From positions 3,505,773 to 3,569,772 of the forward strand of contig OZ020524.1 of NCBI GenBank assembly GCA_963971425.1: a stretch of DNA of 64,000 nucleotides, read 5' to 3'. The DNA is from Bryoerythrophyllum caledonicum (Eukaryota; Streptophyta; Bryopsida; Pottiales; Pottiaceae). The notes under the pieces are model-generated. The model did no database searches. It was not told the DNA's origin and saw nothing but the letters and a program-made list of their open reading frames with translations. The translations under genes were made by a program, and so were the position numbers. Shown here piece by piece: positions 43,651 to 55,041 of the stretch (position 1 is its first letter; every line of letters begins with the position of its first letter).

Positions 43651-46138
43651 TGTAGTATAGAAAATTCTATTATCAATTAAATCAATCAAAACACCCCATG
43701 AAATTAAACTCTAACAACTTCTTGTTGGGAATGGATCTTTTTGTTTAGTGTATAAGTAGCTTAAGGTCACATGAAGGTAGTAATTGTAGTTATTTTTTAA
43801 TTAAACCAAGGTATGTTCTTTATGGAATTATTTATGATGCGGAGAGCACTCTTAGTCCAATCAATTTAATAGTATCTTTAGTGTCGAGTTGATGTATCTA
43901 TGATCAAATTGATTGTCACACAATTGTAGATTCATTCACCTTAATATATATAACGAGTTATATTATGCCATGTTGCATAATTGAAATTAGGGTTTTGATA
44001 CTTAGCTCATGCAATTCTCCCGTTACTTCTTTACTCCATCATTATTTCTTGTAATCTGATCACAATCTCGAATTGAAAACACTTTGCGTATGTAAAATGC
44101 ATTGATTACCATTCATAGACTCCCATAGTCAACTTACATTCTTGGTCTTCCTAAATGCAAAGACTTCATTAATTCCAATCATAGTTACAGTGTTCTATTT
44201 AATGAAGGCTGCGCACGCCTCACATGTGACATCAAATCAAATATCCTCGATTAGATTACTATCTTTTCATATCAAACCATTCAGTTAATCATCTAATAGA
44301 TATGGTTGGCCAAACACATATCCAGTAGAACAAAATTCAATCAATCATTCACATTCCCTTTTGACTATGTATTTCTTATCTATAATTTCAAAATTGTATG
44401 TTAACCTCACTCTTGGCAACACACATGTTAAATCCAGTTGATAGAAATTCATGTCATGGGCATAAGTACGCTAAGGTGGTACGAATAAACTGTCACAAAC
44501 CGGTTTTTCCTATGTCACAACTTCTCCTTCGCGTCACATGCCCAATTTGTTTTGGATTTCAGATGTTGGTCTACAAAATTTGATTCCCAACTTCCATGCC
44601 ATCACACACATCAAAAAAATTCTCAAAACCGGTCTATAGTTCAATGAGAAGAAGTATATTTGTAATTACTATATACTTATCACCGTTTTAAAAAGTATAC
44701 AAATATACTTCTTGTCAGAGACTAGAAGTTCACAATTCTACAAAACTTTCAGTTTACAACTTTACATGCAAAACATGTTCTTTTCAATCATTCCAAATGA
44801 AAAATCATGATCCGAGACTTTAATTTGCTTATAACAGCAAAAAATGGGTTGATTGTCAAAAATGCTTAAAATGGGGGTTAAATGTTGATTTTTGCTCCAA
44901 ATTCTTATTGAATATAAAGTCTATCTTAAAATATAAAGTGTTTTAAGAAATATTTTGTTTTACATCATTTTCTTCGAAACCTAGTTTTACATCATTTTCT
45001 TCAAAACGTAGTATTTTTGGTATATTTTCAGTCTCTATAGTATGCAATATTATCATCTCGGGAAAGGGTTCAGCCACTTATAGAGAAACATGTGTTATGA
45101 CAACACAAAGTCCCAAAAATCAGCACTTTGTTCAAGAGATTTCCAGTTCACCTAACATTTTGTTAGCCACGATTTCTCCACATCTAAAAAATGGACGGTT
45201 GGCATTCAACAACAATTTAACAAAGGGCTTCAAAACTAACATACTATGGAGTATATTATTTTTGCCTATTTTGTACCCCCCTTAGCATACGTATGCCCTC
45301 ATAGCTATTGTAGGATCGTCATCTCTACAATTAACTTCTCTAATTCATTGGATAGTCATCTCTACAATTAACTTCTCTAATTCATTGGATACTCATCTCT
45401 ACAATTAACTTCTCTAATTCATTGGATAGTCATCTCTACAATTAACTTCTCTAATTCATTGGATAGTCATCTCTACAATTAACTTCTCTAATCCATTGGA
45501 TAGTCAAAGCTGTAACTCTCATTCAGCCTCAAACCTCTCTTGGACTCCACTTATCTACTTGATCTCTCTCTTATCCAGTTGATACTGCAACCACGGGTTC
45601 CAATCAACATTTCCAACTGTGACTCACCATACCACCCGGTCCACCCTATAACAATTCTAACTTCTATTTGATATTATAATTAGAGTGTAGGCATCAGTGA
45701 ATCTAGTTGATATGTCAGAGCTGAACACAAACTCGTCTAGTGTTCCGACTCATATCCAGCTGATCACACATCGATTTGATACTGTATATATAATAATCTA
45801 GTTGATGTATCACAATGTAACTATTATCACTATATAATCATGAAGCTCTACAATCGACAACAAAGTATGATCAAGTAGATTCAAGCTAAGATGATGACTG
45901 ACACTGTAAAATATAACCGCTCAAAACTAAGTGCATAGTGTTTCCTCTCTACTTCATTCTTCATCTTATAATCCCAGGTAGTTATACAATCATGCCTTTT
46001 CATATCCTAACTATCAAAACTACTTTACATATCCATTTCGTTTACATTAACATGTCCAAACCTAATTCAAGTGGATTTAGAAACCCTATTTACACCGAAA
46101 CAACGATAGCTACATCAATTTGAAAAAATTACTACTAC
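43651..46138. mobile_element. Solo LTR of about 2.5 kb with 5-bp target duplication
   Basis: The ends TGTAGTA and TACTACA are exact inverses, and ATTGT is duplicated on both sides (43646-43650 and 46139-46143). The hAT transposase gene resumes directly after it. A partial copy in the opposite orientation lies at 1114-2110. No coding sequence is present, so it is a solo LTR or an LTR-sized non-autonomous element. Its orientation is not settled. Confidence 0.85.
45319..45503 (+). repeat. Five tandem copies of a 37-bp unit inside the solo LTR
   Basis: Units starting tcatctctacaattaacttc lie at 45319, 45356, 45393, 45430 and 45467. They are almost identical. The partial LTR copy at 1114-2110 does not show the array. 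Confidence 0.95.
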
Positions 46139-47090
46139 AATTGTACATCCCAAACCACCATGTGCCCATGGCTCTTTATTGCCGATTTTTGCCAAAATTG
46201 TCTCTCTTGTGGCCGGCGGCAACAAGGTTTGCATGCAATTACATAATGATCCATTGACTTTTGAAAGTAAAGAATGCCTTGGAGATGGTTGTGATAGATC
46301 CGACATGGATAACCTATGTATTCTCTCTTTTCAATAGGCAGAACGGGCACCGTGCCAATGCGAAGGCATCGCATGTGAGGGCCACTATCCTAGACGAGAC
46401 TTTCTGGCATCGCTGCATTAAGTTTGATTTTGAAGTCGCACCAGTACTAAAGGCATTGCCAACTTTTGATGGATAAACCCCGACAATGAGAATGACTTAG
46501 GTAACCATGAACAAGCTAAAGGAGCACATGTTCAAGCTACCCAATGAGCCGTTCAACATGCGGCCGAAAATTGCGACTCGCCTTGAAGGATCATTCATTG
46601 CCCGTTGGGAGAAGATGACCACAGATCTTTCATTATACAGGGGCTTTATTGAATCCTTATCTAGCCAATAATTTGCAAATTCAAAACAATGGTGAGGCCA
46701 AAAGGGCGCTAAACATAGTTGTTTGCAAGCTCTGTATTCGACTTGGAGTGTCCTTTGAGGAAGTTTCTGATTGAAATCACGGAGTATGAAAAATTGCGAA
46801 GTCCATACTCACCATTGGAAGCTGGGGAGATTAAAAACAACAATCTATTGCGCCACTAGTGGTGGAATCGCGTGGGCGGGCAATCATTGCCTCAAATTGC
46901 AAAACGTATACTAGCACAAACCTCCTCGGCCTTGTCATGTGAGCGTAACTGGAGCATGTGTTCTTTTGTGCATAGTAAGAGCCAAAATCATTTTGGGAGT
47001 GAAGAAGGCGGAAGATTTGGTTCACACCTAGATTCTGCACGAATAGTCGATTGCTCCAAGAACGTGCTTGACCGGACCTAGTTTGATGAT
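46139..47090 (+). pseudogene. hAT transposase fragment: middle and C-terminal dimerisation region
   Basis: After the LTR the frames give NHHVPMAL, then LKVKNALEMVVIDPTW and FWHRCIKFDFEVAPVLKALP. Later comes the dimerisation tail (SLPQIAKRILAQTSSALSCERNWS, given here as LAQTSSALSCERNWS, followed by VHSKSQNHFG). These are standard landmarks of plant hAT transposases. Stops and frameshifts break the region, so it is a pseudogene. Confidence 0.75.
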
Positions 47091-48560
47091 ATGATGAGAA
47101 TGTGCATTTGGAGGAGTCTAACCCCGATGGAGAACTTCCTTCAAATACAGAGGACGAGGGTTTGGAATCTGATAATGGGGGTTATAAATAATTGGGTGGC
47201 AATTGAGAAGACCTTGCCGACGACAACAACCCCTTGTCTGGTCATAGCCCGCCTAGGAACAACTCTGCAAACAACAAAGATGATGGAGATGCACTACATG
47301 ACCATTTTCACAATGTCCACGGTGACTTAGTGGATCATTTTGCGTTTGACGAGGTCAACGCAGAAGCAATCCAGAATATAGTAGAATTATCGGGTGAAAA
47401 CTGTGCCTAAAAAGCTAGGGCAGAGGAAGATGGTTCGGCATTGAGGGGAAATCTTGATTGAGATGACAAAATTTTAGAGAATCACTATGCCAACTCTAAG
47501 GGCTCTAGCGCCTCAGGCCCCCCTATTGGCTAATATGGCCCTGAGCTCGACGGTCATGGCATGGGCATTGTAGCGCATAATGCATTTCCTCACAATGGAA
47601 ACGAAGTGAGCAGTGGTGGAAACAATAATGAATTCCATGAGCCAATGGCCACCCCGGAATCCATTGAAATTGTGAGGAGCACTCAAATTGAACCTCAAGC
47701 AATAGAACCAAACTTAGAGGAAGACATGCCAATCCAAAATTTGTTTTGGTGCCACCTGCTCAAAGTACAGCTTCGGTTGGAAGAACTCTATTAAGTGTAA
47801 AGAAAAAGAGCTCTTCAACTATAATGCGGCCACCCGTCCACCGTAGCGCACTTGGCCCAAATGGTAGTGTGGAGCGCGTGATACTAACTCCACAACTTCT
47901 CTCCACAAGGGTTGGGTCATCTACCATAAGCAACCATTTAGAGACACGTAGAGGCGGGAACAATGGTCCTCTCTCTTTCTTGATGGGACCTTGACCAAAC
48001 AGAACCTCGGAGAAAGTTATTGGGGCCAAAGGCAATTGCTCTAAAAACATGGATGGAGTAACAGACAAGACTCGGAAGAATATTTGAGTAAAATGATTTT
48101 GTGAATGCCGCATCAACTACTGGAGCCGAACTACAATTGCGAAACTTGAATTTGGAGATAGAGCAGTACGTGGCGCCAATCTTGGAAAACCCTGTAGAGA
48201 ACTTTTCATCATCAGGTGATGATGCTGACGATGAGGATTGCGATGAGGTACCCGACGACAATATAGTGGTGCTTTGCGGGCTCATTATCCCTCATAATAT
48301 TTGCCGATCAAATTGGAAGAGGAAACACAATGAAAATTCAAAGAACTCAGATGATTGAAAGATGTCCGACACCAAAGTACTACAAGTTTATACCTCAATT
48401 AGTGGTGTGGTGATTGCATCATACAATAGTACCATTGCTTAGATTATGTACTTGGAGTTGAGAGTGCCTATTCATGGAAAGCACCACATTGAAATAAATA
48501 ATTTTAAGGTTAGCCCACCCCAGTATTGTATTCTTTCTAAAATGTTCTACCTCAACCCTT
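47091..48560 (+). other. Non-coding 3' part of the hAT element
   Basis: Short acidic open stretches at 47561-47794 and 48101-48358 look like decayed coding tails, but I recognise no domain. The region leads into the right-hand subterminal cluster. Confidence 0.4.
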
Positions 48561-48835
48561 TTTGAGGCGCAAACGCCCCCTGCAAGCTCGCGCCCGGCCT
48601 TCATAAGCACATGTTCGGCCCCTAACCATGCGCGCTCGATAGGTAGGTGCGCGCGTGGCCCACAACGGTACGCGCCAGGCTGCAAATGTTGCGTGTCGGG
48701 CCCCTAACGGTACGCGCCGGACCTTGAAGGGTACGCGCCCCCTTTGAAGGGTACGCGCGTGGCCCTGATTAGTACGCGCCCGACCCCAAATGTTGTGCGC
48801 GCGGCCCGCTTGCGGTTGCGCCCGACCCTATGATG
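48560..48835 (+). repeat. Subterminal GC-rich direct repeats, right cluster
   Basis: About ten units of roughly 21 bp carry variants of (a/g)GTACGCGCC(C)GGCC, with linkers such as taacg, ttgaag and caaatgttg. It is the best preserved of the three clusters and has the same orientation as the left ones. Confidence 0.75.
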
Positions 48836-49559
48836 TGACGTGGAAAGCGGTATGACATGTCGGCACACGTGTTTTACCATGGGATAAGTTATAAATTTGA
48901 TTTAGGGTTAAATTTTTTTTTACACGCAATTGTCCACCAAAAAGTGTTGTCCGTCCTGTCCGTCCGTCCATTTGACTGTCCATCCATCCGCTGTCTTTCG
49001 GCCTCTGTCCGTCTATGCAGACAATTCTGTTGCTTGATATGTTTATTGATGCGGCAACTGGCGACCTCTTTGACTGAATGCATAGAGTTGTTGCGGTGAG
49101 GGTCTCTTTATCCGCTAGGAGGAACACTTCAGGGTGTACTACGTATACTTGTTTTAGTGTATGTTTTTTGTTTACTTGATGTTGGTTAGGACTCTCAATC
49201 TGTTGTGGTTATCAATCTTTCTTTACACAACACATTGGATGGGGCTCAACACAAATATAATCTTTTATAACTATCATATACATGAATTCTTACACCTTGT
49301 ATGTCAAATACACATAAAATATCATGTTGCAACTCAATTGTGGCTAATTTGACCTTTAAGAATCATGGCAATTGCAATCCGGCAATTCATTCATGTGGTC
49401 CATTAAACACCACCTGCAACATCTTTGGGTGAATACAAACTTGCTCAATCATAGACCTAGACATAATTAAAACTCAAAACCGTGAACCTAGTATAGTTGG
49501 CCATCTATACATGTTACCTCATAATATGTTATAATTCCACATACAGTGGCAAGCATAAA

Positions 49560-50750
49560 TAGTTGTACAATAGAAGCTCTTTTAGAAAATCTTTGAGGCA
49601 TAGAGGGTATCAACTTCCTAACAACACCAAGCTTTATATTGTACCAAAATTCTTGGATCTTCTCCTAGAAATTACTAATACTAGTGGATTTTTTCTTAGA
49701 CCTTCTCTGACATCAATCTACTTCATTTCAAAGATGTTCTATTGGATTGAGTTAGGTGATTCTAGAAGGTGTCCAATATTGAAAAAAACTTAGCAGACAA
49801 CCAATCTGCAACATAATGTGCAATGTCTTTTGGATCATTGTCATGTTGGAAAATAACCTAATCATCTTCTAAACCTTGCATATTTTTAGTGCCCATGAGT
49901 TTTGTTTCTAAAATGTTGCAATGTTCGTATTTATCCATCTTTCTTTCAATCAAATGAAACTTGCCAACTCCTTTTCAACTCATACAACCCCAAAAACACC
50001 ATATTCATTATATTGGGAGATTGGGAGCCTCCCAAAATATTATATGAAGCCTAAGTCGACCTAAACATGCAAATGTTTAGTGAATTTACACAATGAAATT
50101 TGTCCTATATGTACAATATGGGTACATATTCAGCTCAAGTCGAGCTGAATGTGCACAAACAATTTCTATTGAAAAAACCATTCATACCTTTCAAAGTCCT
50201 GGAAATCTCCCAATATAATGAATATGGTGTTCAAATCATTTATGCTTCCTTCCCCATGTTTGACTCTAAATTGCACATGTTGATTTACAAGACGTTCTCC
50301 AATCTTTCTCCAACAAATAGTGACGCCCAGCTGAACCAGAAAGATTAAATTTGGACTCAGAAAAAAAAATGACAAAAGCCCGAAACTTCCAATCTACATG
50401 CTAGCACTTCTTTGCCGACTGTAATTGATGTGCTCGAAGTTTATTTGTCAAATGTCGCTTCTTGGTCTTCACACATGCTCTCAACCCTTGCCTCCAAAGA
50501 CTCCTTTCCATTATATCATCACCCAATTGCATGCTCTCGGATTGTAACACTCTTCCTATAGCCACCGCTGTACTAGTATTTCGGTCATTTAACCTCCTCA
50601 CAATGTCATGATCACCACGTTCATCAAGAAATCTAGATCTACCGGGTGAAGATTTGTCTTTCAGACTCTCTCTCTCACGAAACCTTCGCACTATGTTAGA
50701 ACAAGTGCTTCGAAGGCCCAAATTGTTGAAATCTCGCCAAATGAATTGTC
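49560..50750 (-). mobile_element. Tc1-type DNA transposon remnant (DD34E-like transposase)
   Basis: On the minus strand an N-terminal helix-turn-helix part (50721-50401: FRERESLKDKSSPGRSR, TAVAIGRVLQSE) is followed by catalytic pieces. These are SKFNLSGSAGRHY, KHGEGSI, GCMSWKGVGKFHLIE, a DNDPKDIAHY motif corresponding to the Tc1 DNDPKHTA block, and KIQEFWYNI near the end. Stops, frameshifts and an inserted MITE (49995-50231) break it. Terminal inverted repeats were not identified. Tc1-type elements are typical of animals and fungi and less often reported in plants. Confidence 0.8.
49995..50231. mobile_element. MITE with perfect 28-bp ends inside the Tc1 transposase
   Basis: The 237-bp unit begins AACACCATATTCATTATATT and its right 28 bases are the exact inverse of the left 28. 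Both flanks read CAAA (49991-49994, 50232-50235), a 4-bp target duplication. Its removal rejoins the transposase at the segment encoding the GSI..WGCMS block. The perfect ends suggest a young insertion. The superfamily is not clear from a 4-bp duplication. Confidence 0.85.
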
Positions 50751-51385
50751 TCGCTCATACATCTCAAGAAGTGCCCCACGCTTATTCTCAAACCATCTAG
50801 AAACCACAGCAAATCACCTAAGGCCTCTCCAAAATTTTACCAAAAGAATCCACAACAAAAAGCCTCACAAGTGCACTTGTATTGAAAAGATTGTGGTGTG
50901 CACAGCTTGTGTGCATATTAAGTTGTACATACTACACACCTCTTCATGATTTTTGCATGGATAATCTCTCCAAGTGGCATATTTTGAGGGAGTCAATGTT
51001 AATTAGGTGCCATGTGATGTACTAACTAAAACTTATCTAGATGGATGGAATTTGGCTGAAAAAATTGGTTGAAAACTTGATAGGTGCTACTTTCAATATG
51101 TGTTACAGTGTCACCAACCAAGAGGGCCTACTAAAAAGGCTCACCTGGGCGCTTCCAAAGGTGAATTGTTTAGGTGAGGTGCGGACGTGCTGGGGAAACC
51201 CTAACGCCTACTCTCAGCTTGTGCGCACGCCATTGCCCAAGTTCGCATAAAGTTTGTATGAAGTTCCCATGAAGTTCTTAAAAAATTTCCCATATAGTTC
51301 CCATGACGTCGAGGATCATTCAGGAAGCTTCTGTGTCGGTACTGTGTAATCGGCAGCCGACTATTTGCCCCACAGATCACGGAGC
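50746..51385. other. Spacer between Tc1 remnant and SAUR promoter
   Basis: No gene was recognised. Short open frames lack domain features, and the sequence becomes more GC-rich toward the SAUR promoter. Confidence 0.4.
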
Positions 51386-51390
51386 CCTGT

Positions 51391-51459
51391 CCAAACACCG
51401 ACGCGGGTCGTAGATCCCATCTCGTTAAATGTACGCCTCGGGTAGATGATACCCCGCTC
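51391..51459 (+). promoter_or_regulatory. Conserved upstream block of SAUR copy 1
   Basis: The block (reverse: gggtagatgat ... gtacgcctcgggtag) matches blocks at 54201-54276 and 55981-56049. It lies about 185-250 bp upstream of the start codon. It contains gCGTCGGTG where the other copies have the auxin-response-factor site TGTCGG. A TATA-like TACATAAA follows at about 51495. Confidence 0.65.
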
Positions 51460-51643
51460 ATTTTCCATTATCCCTTTTGCTTGAACCCGAAGACTACATA
51501 AATGCATGGATCAAGCGAGAGTAGTTTATTCGTTTATCTGTGCGCAGACTAGTTGTGTGTGAAGAGAGAGCGAGAGAGATGAGAAGCCTGATGTTGCTGT
51601 TGTTCTTGGAGAGGAGGAAGGCTTTGGTTGATGCGTAGTGGCG

Positions 51644-52003
51644 ATGGGGAAGGTGCAGCGGGCCCTGCAAAAGCTGCTGCACATTAGCGGCAATGCAAGG
51701 GCAGAGAAGGAGGTGCAAGTGCCACGCAATGTGCCGGCGGGGTTCCTAGTGGTGTACGTCGGGAAGGAGCAGCGGCGGTTTGTGATCAACGCAAAGCTCC
51801 TCAAACACCAGACGTTCTGCGTGCTACTCGAGAAGTCGGCAGAGGAGTTCGGGTACAACCACGGTGACGGGTACGTGCTCATCATCGCATGCCGCGTCGC
51901 CTTCTTCCAGCACCTGCTGCAGGTCATCAAGACCAAGAGCCCCTCTCTCTGCCAGATGCAGCCACCCGACCACTGGGCGCTTGCGCCGGACAACACGACC
52001 TAG
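51644..52003 (+). CDS. SAUR family protein (copy 1)
   Basis: Small auxin-up RNA protein of 119 residues. SAURs inhibit PP2C-D phosphatases and so raise plasma-membrane proton-pump activity during auxin-driven growth. The SAUR core is complete: VPAGFLVVYVGKEQRRFVIN, KHQTFCVLLEKSAEEFGY and CRVAFFQHLLQVI. The start MGKVQRALQKLL is shared by the two neighbouring copies. The gene has no intron, as is usual for SAURs. It and the next copy form an inverted duplication that also includes the promoter block and 3' flank. GC-rich codons contrast with the AT-rich spacer. Confidence 0.88.
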   Translation: MGKVQRALQKLLHISGNARAEKEVQVPRNVPAGFLVVYVGKEQRRFVINAKLLKHQTFCVLLEKSAEEFGYNHGDGYVLIIACRVAFFQHLLQVIKTKSPSLCQMQPPDHWALAPDNTT

Positions 52004-52009
52004 CACGTG

Positions 52010-53495
52010 ATGGATAGGAAATTATTTCTCTTCGCGTTGCGGCTGTACGTATCATTTTTGCCTCGTGAGGGGGTGGCCTCGCAACCGTAGTGTGGATAGA
52101 ACGTTTGAACATACGTGGTCGCCTATCTATATTGGAGCGGTTTGCCGCTTGCTGTAAAGAATTTGACGTACATTTAATTGTATACTCCAACATAATATTG
52201 AGCACAATGAGCTCTGCTGGCCATGAAGTGGCCTGTGTTTCATTATGAAGAATCGGCTGTGAATAGGCTCCACTAGCGGCAATGAATTATACTCTACACA
52301 ATGATTGTTCATGTTCAATCATGTTACAAATTCTTTGCAAATGTATCGATTCCCCAGTCTAGAACATTTCTCTGTTTTTAGCAAACGTGCATTTCTGTGT
52401 TACTTCGGAAACGCACATTTCTCTGTCCAGTTTTTGCTTATCACATTGATTGTCGCATCAAAGCGCATAAAACTTATGGAGACCTGCATTCTCTTAACAA
52501 GAGCCTAACAGATAGTTCTCAGTGTTATCCTAGCCAATTTCTTTGACACCATGTCAAATGATCAAGGAGTCTAAACCTCCGATAGGTTCAACAACGCTCT
52601 AAGAGCTAGACTTCTACGAACAAATTATTACTGGATTAGAGAAAGTCAAAAGGAAAAAATCCATCCTCTTACGCACCAAATAGCATAGATATTTCCATCC
52701 CGAAGTCTATCTGATTAGATGTGGCTTCAAACTATTATGTTTGGTCTTATAGAATGCAATGCGTACGCTTAAACTGCAAGGGCAAAGTTGTAGAAGAAAA
52801 TAATTTCAGACATTCTCTTGATAATGCTCTAGTAGAAGTAGAACGGTCAGCTCCTCTAGAAGATAACACTCATCACCTCAAGTTTTTTTTTTTCTTTTGC
52901 CGCTTTTATGCATATAGCGTTCATTACTGTCCTCAAGTTGGGCTATGTTGTGGTGTCTCATTTACTCTACGTTCTGTATCGACACTGTTGAACTCTTTAT
53001 GTGGACTGCTCTCTGTCAATGATGTGTTGTCAATAGGTTTTCCAAGTCGGTACTAAACATCACGTGTTTCTGGTTTCCGAATGATACCTTTGCCTTATTG
53101 GGGAGAGTAATAGTGAATTACAACATTTACAAAGACGTGATCAGTCATGTTGGACCGTTCAAAACTACATTGTACGGACAAAGCAAAGTTCATTATCAAA
53201 TTTCAACATTATCTAACAATATCCATAATAATCTAGGAGTGGTATTTGGAATTATCCTATCTATGTAAGAATCCTACTCTTCAATGTGCTTTAAATTATT
53301 TGAATATTAGTATTTAGCCTGTAATCCAGAATGAAGATATTAATACAGGAACGCAGAAGCTTGAGGTGTGATGCAAGCAAGCGAAGTGATAATAGCATCA
53401 AAAACTACTTTTTGTGCCTCTACAAACCTTACCTTCAAGCAACAACTTAGAATTTTTTCTTAGTAGCTCGAGCAACTTCATTTCAGCAAGCAGCG
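52010..53495. other. Spacer between inverted SAUR copies
   Basis: The outer parts (to about 52165 and from about 53495) are homologous inverted flanks of the SAUR copies. The middle has one open stretch (52721-53056), starting MASNYYVWSYRMQCV, that faintly resembles a Copia gag start. That is too weak to call. Confidence 0.45.
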
Positions 53496-53620
53496 AACCG
53501 CTCCAATATAAATAAGCGTCCACATCTGTTCAGACATTCTATCTACACTACGGTTGCGAGGCCACCCCCTCACGAAGCAAAAATGATACGTACAGCCGCA
53601 ACCCGAAGAGAAAATCACTT

Positions 53621-53996
53621 CTAACCCACCACGTGGTAGGTCGTGTTGTCCGGCGCGAGCGCCCAGTAGTCGGACGGCTGCATCTGGCAGAGAGAGGGGC
53701 TCTTAGTCTCGATGACCTGCAGCAGATGCTGGAAGAAGGCGACGCGGCACGTGATGATGAGCACGTACCCGTCGTCGTGGTTGTACCCGAATTCCTCTGC
53801 CGACTTCTCGAGCAGCACGCGGAACGTCTGGTGCTTGAGGAGCTTGGCGTTGATCACAAAACCGCCGCTGCTCCTTCCCGACGTACACCACTAGGAAACC
53901 CGCCTGCACATTGCGCGGCACCTGCACAAGCTTCTCTGCCCTCGCATTGCCGCTGATGTGCAGCACCTTCTGCAGCGCCCGCTGCACCTTCCCCAT
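53621..53996 (-). pseudogene. SAUR pseudogene (copy 2), one frameshift
   Basis: The frame opens with MGKVQRALQKVLHISGNARAE at 53996 and follows copy 1 closely. At 53858-53861 it has four A (T on the coding strand) where copy 1 has three. The frame shifts after GKEQRRF, and the rest of the SAUR core (KHQTFRVLLEKSAEEFGY, CRVAFFQHLLQVIETK) lies in the next frame up to a stop at 53621. Everything else, including promoter and TATA box, looks preserved, so the loss is recent or a sequencing error. Confidence 0.85.
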
Positions 53997-54154
53997 CGCC
54001 ACCACGCATCAACCAAAGCCTTCCTCCTCTCCAACAACAGCAAGAGTCTCGTCTCTCGCTCTTACACACAACTCGTAACATGTATAGTCAACAGCAAGAG
54101 TCTCGTCTCTCGCTCGCACACATAAACGAATAAACCACTTGCTTGATCCATGCA

Positions 54155-54276
54155 TTTATATAGTCGTCGGCTCCAAGTAAAAGTGGGAATAGGGAAGGAG
54201 CGGGGAATCATCTACCCAGGGCGTACATTTGGCGAGATGGGGTCTACGACCTGACACTTTCCACCGACACTGCTCG
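54155..54276 (-). promoter_or_regulatory. TATA box and conserved block of SAUR copy 2
   Basis: TATATAAA lies at 54155-54162 (minus strand reading), about 160 bp upstream of the start codon. The conserved block at 54201-54276 includes gcgtacatttggcgagatgg and an ARF-type TGTCGG site (complement of ccgaca at 54264-54269). Confidence 0.65.
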
Positions 54277-54375
54277 ACTCTCTACGGACATGGTAAGTCT
54301 CTACGGAAGGGCCATTTAAAGTAGATTTTTTCTATTTTTTCGCCTGCAAACACTGAGTGATGCCTTTCTTCATTT

Positions 54376-55041
54376 GGATATGTAGTATGCACAATTTGTG
54401 CTGGTCAATAAATCACACATACTCTCACTTTCAAAAAATCTTCCCCGGTCGGAACGACAGGTACCAAAACTTGTATATATATATATATTCATACTATCAT
54501 ATTACTAAAATCATAAGCCCCCTCCAAAAGTCAGATGTACATTTACTTTTACTTTTACTCTTACTTTTATTTTGACTTTTACTATATGTTGATCTTTACT
54601 TTTACTGTTATTTTTCATCCACTGTGGATGAAATCATGTGCGATGGATGAAAATCGTCACAATGGATGAAAATAGAAGGTGGATGAAATTTTCATAGTAG
54701 ATGAAAAACAAACTACGGATGAAAAATTTCACAATGGATGAAACATAGACAGTGGATGAAAATTTTAAAACTACACTAAATATTGCATTTAGTGTACGTC
54801 ACACTAATTGATTTATAAATGCTATGAATTTTTACATTTTCTAAGTATTTTTAGTAAGAGCACAATTATCTATACTACTCAAAGAGGCACATCATTGTCG
54901 ACATAGTCAGTAAAAATATTCACCAAGAGTAAAAAGTTAAAGCATTTATAAACCAATTAGAGTGACCTACACTAAATGCAATATTTAGTGTACACTAAAA
55001 TGGTTGGACCAATGCGTTGCAAAGCAAGCGTCAACCGCTAG
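54376..55041 (+). repeat. Left arm of an inverted repeat pair, Helitron-like 3' end
   Basis: About 660 bp are repeated in reverse orientation at 58860-59513. The plus-strand right end has a hairpin (GCGTTGC-AAA-GCAAGCG type), then TCAACCG and CTAG|T, as in Helitron 3' ends. Inside are degenerate GGATGAAAA tandem units, an AT microsatellite and palindromic cactaaat...atttagtg pieces. No coding sequence is present. A 40-bp part (ttccgaccggggaagattttt) also occurs at about 36778-36815 in the Copia element. Confidence 0.7.

Larger units (their letters stand above)
38880..48840 (+). mobile_element. Large decayed hAT-type DNA transposon
   Basis: The parts run in plus order. There is a BED-type zinc finger (42594-42857), a DUF659-type region (43002-43650), a middle domain (46139-46476) and the hAT dimerisation tail (about 46840-47090). 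GC-rich direct repeats flank these at three places. Two solo LTRs (40425-42271 and 43651-46138) are nested in it. Stops and frameshifts separate the coding parts, so it cannot make transposase. Terminal inverted repeats and the 8-bp target duplication were not found, so both ends are approximate. Confidence 0.7.

Noticed and set aside
45319-45503. CRISPR-like array
   Set aside because: Units are directly adjacent with no unique spacers, and the setting is a plant LTR. It is a minisatellite.
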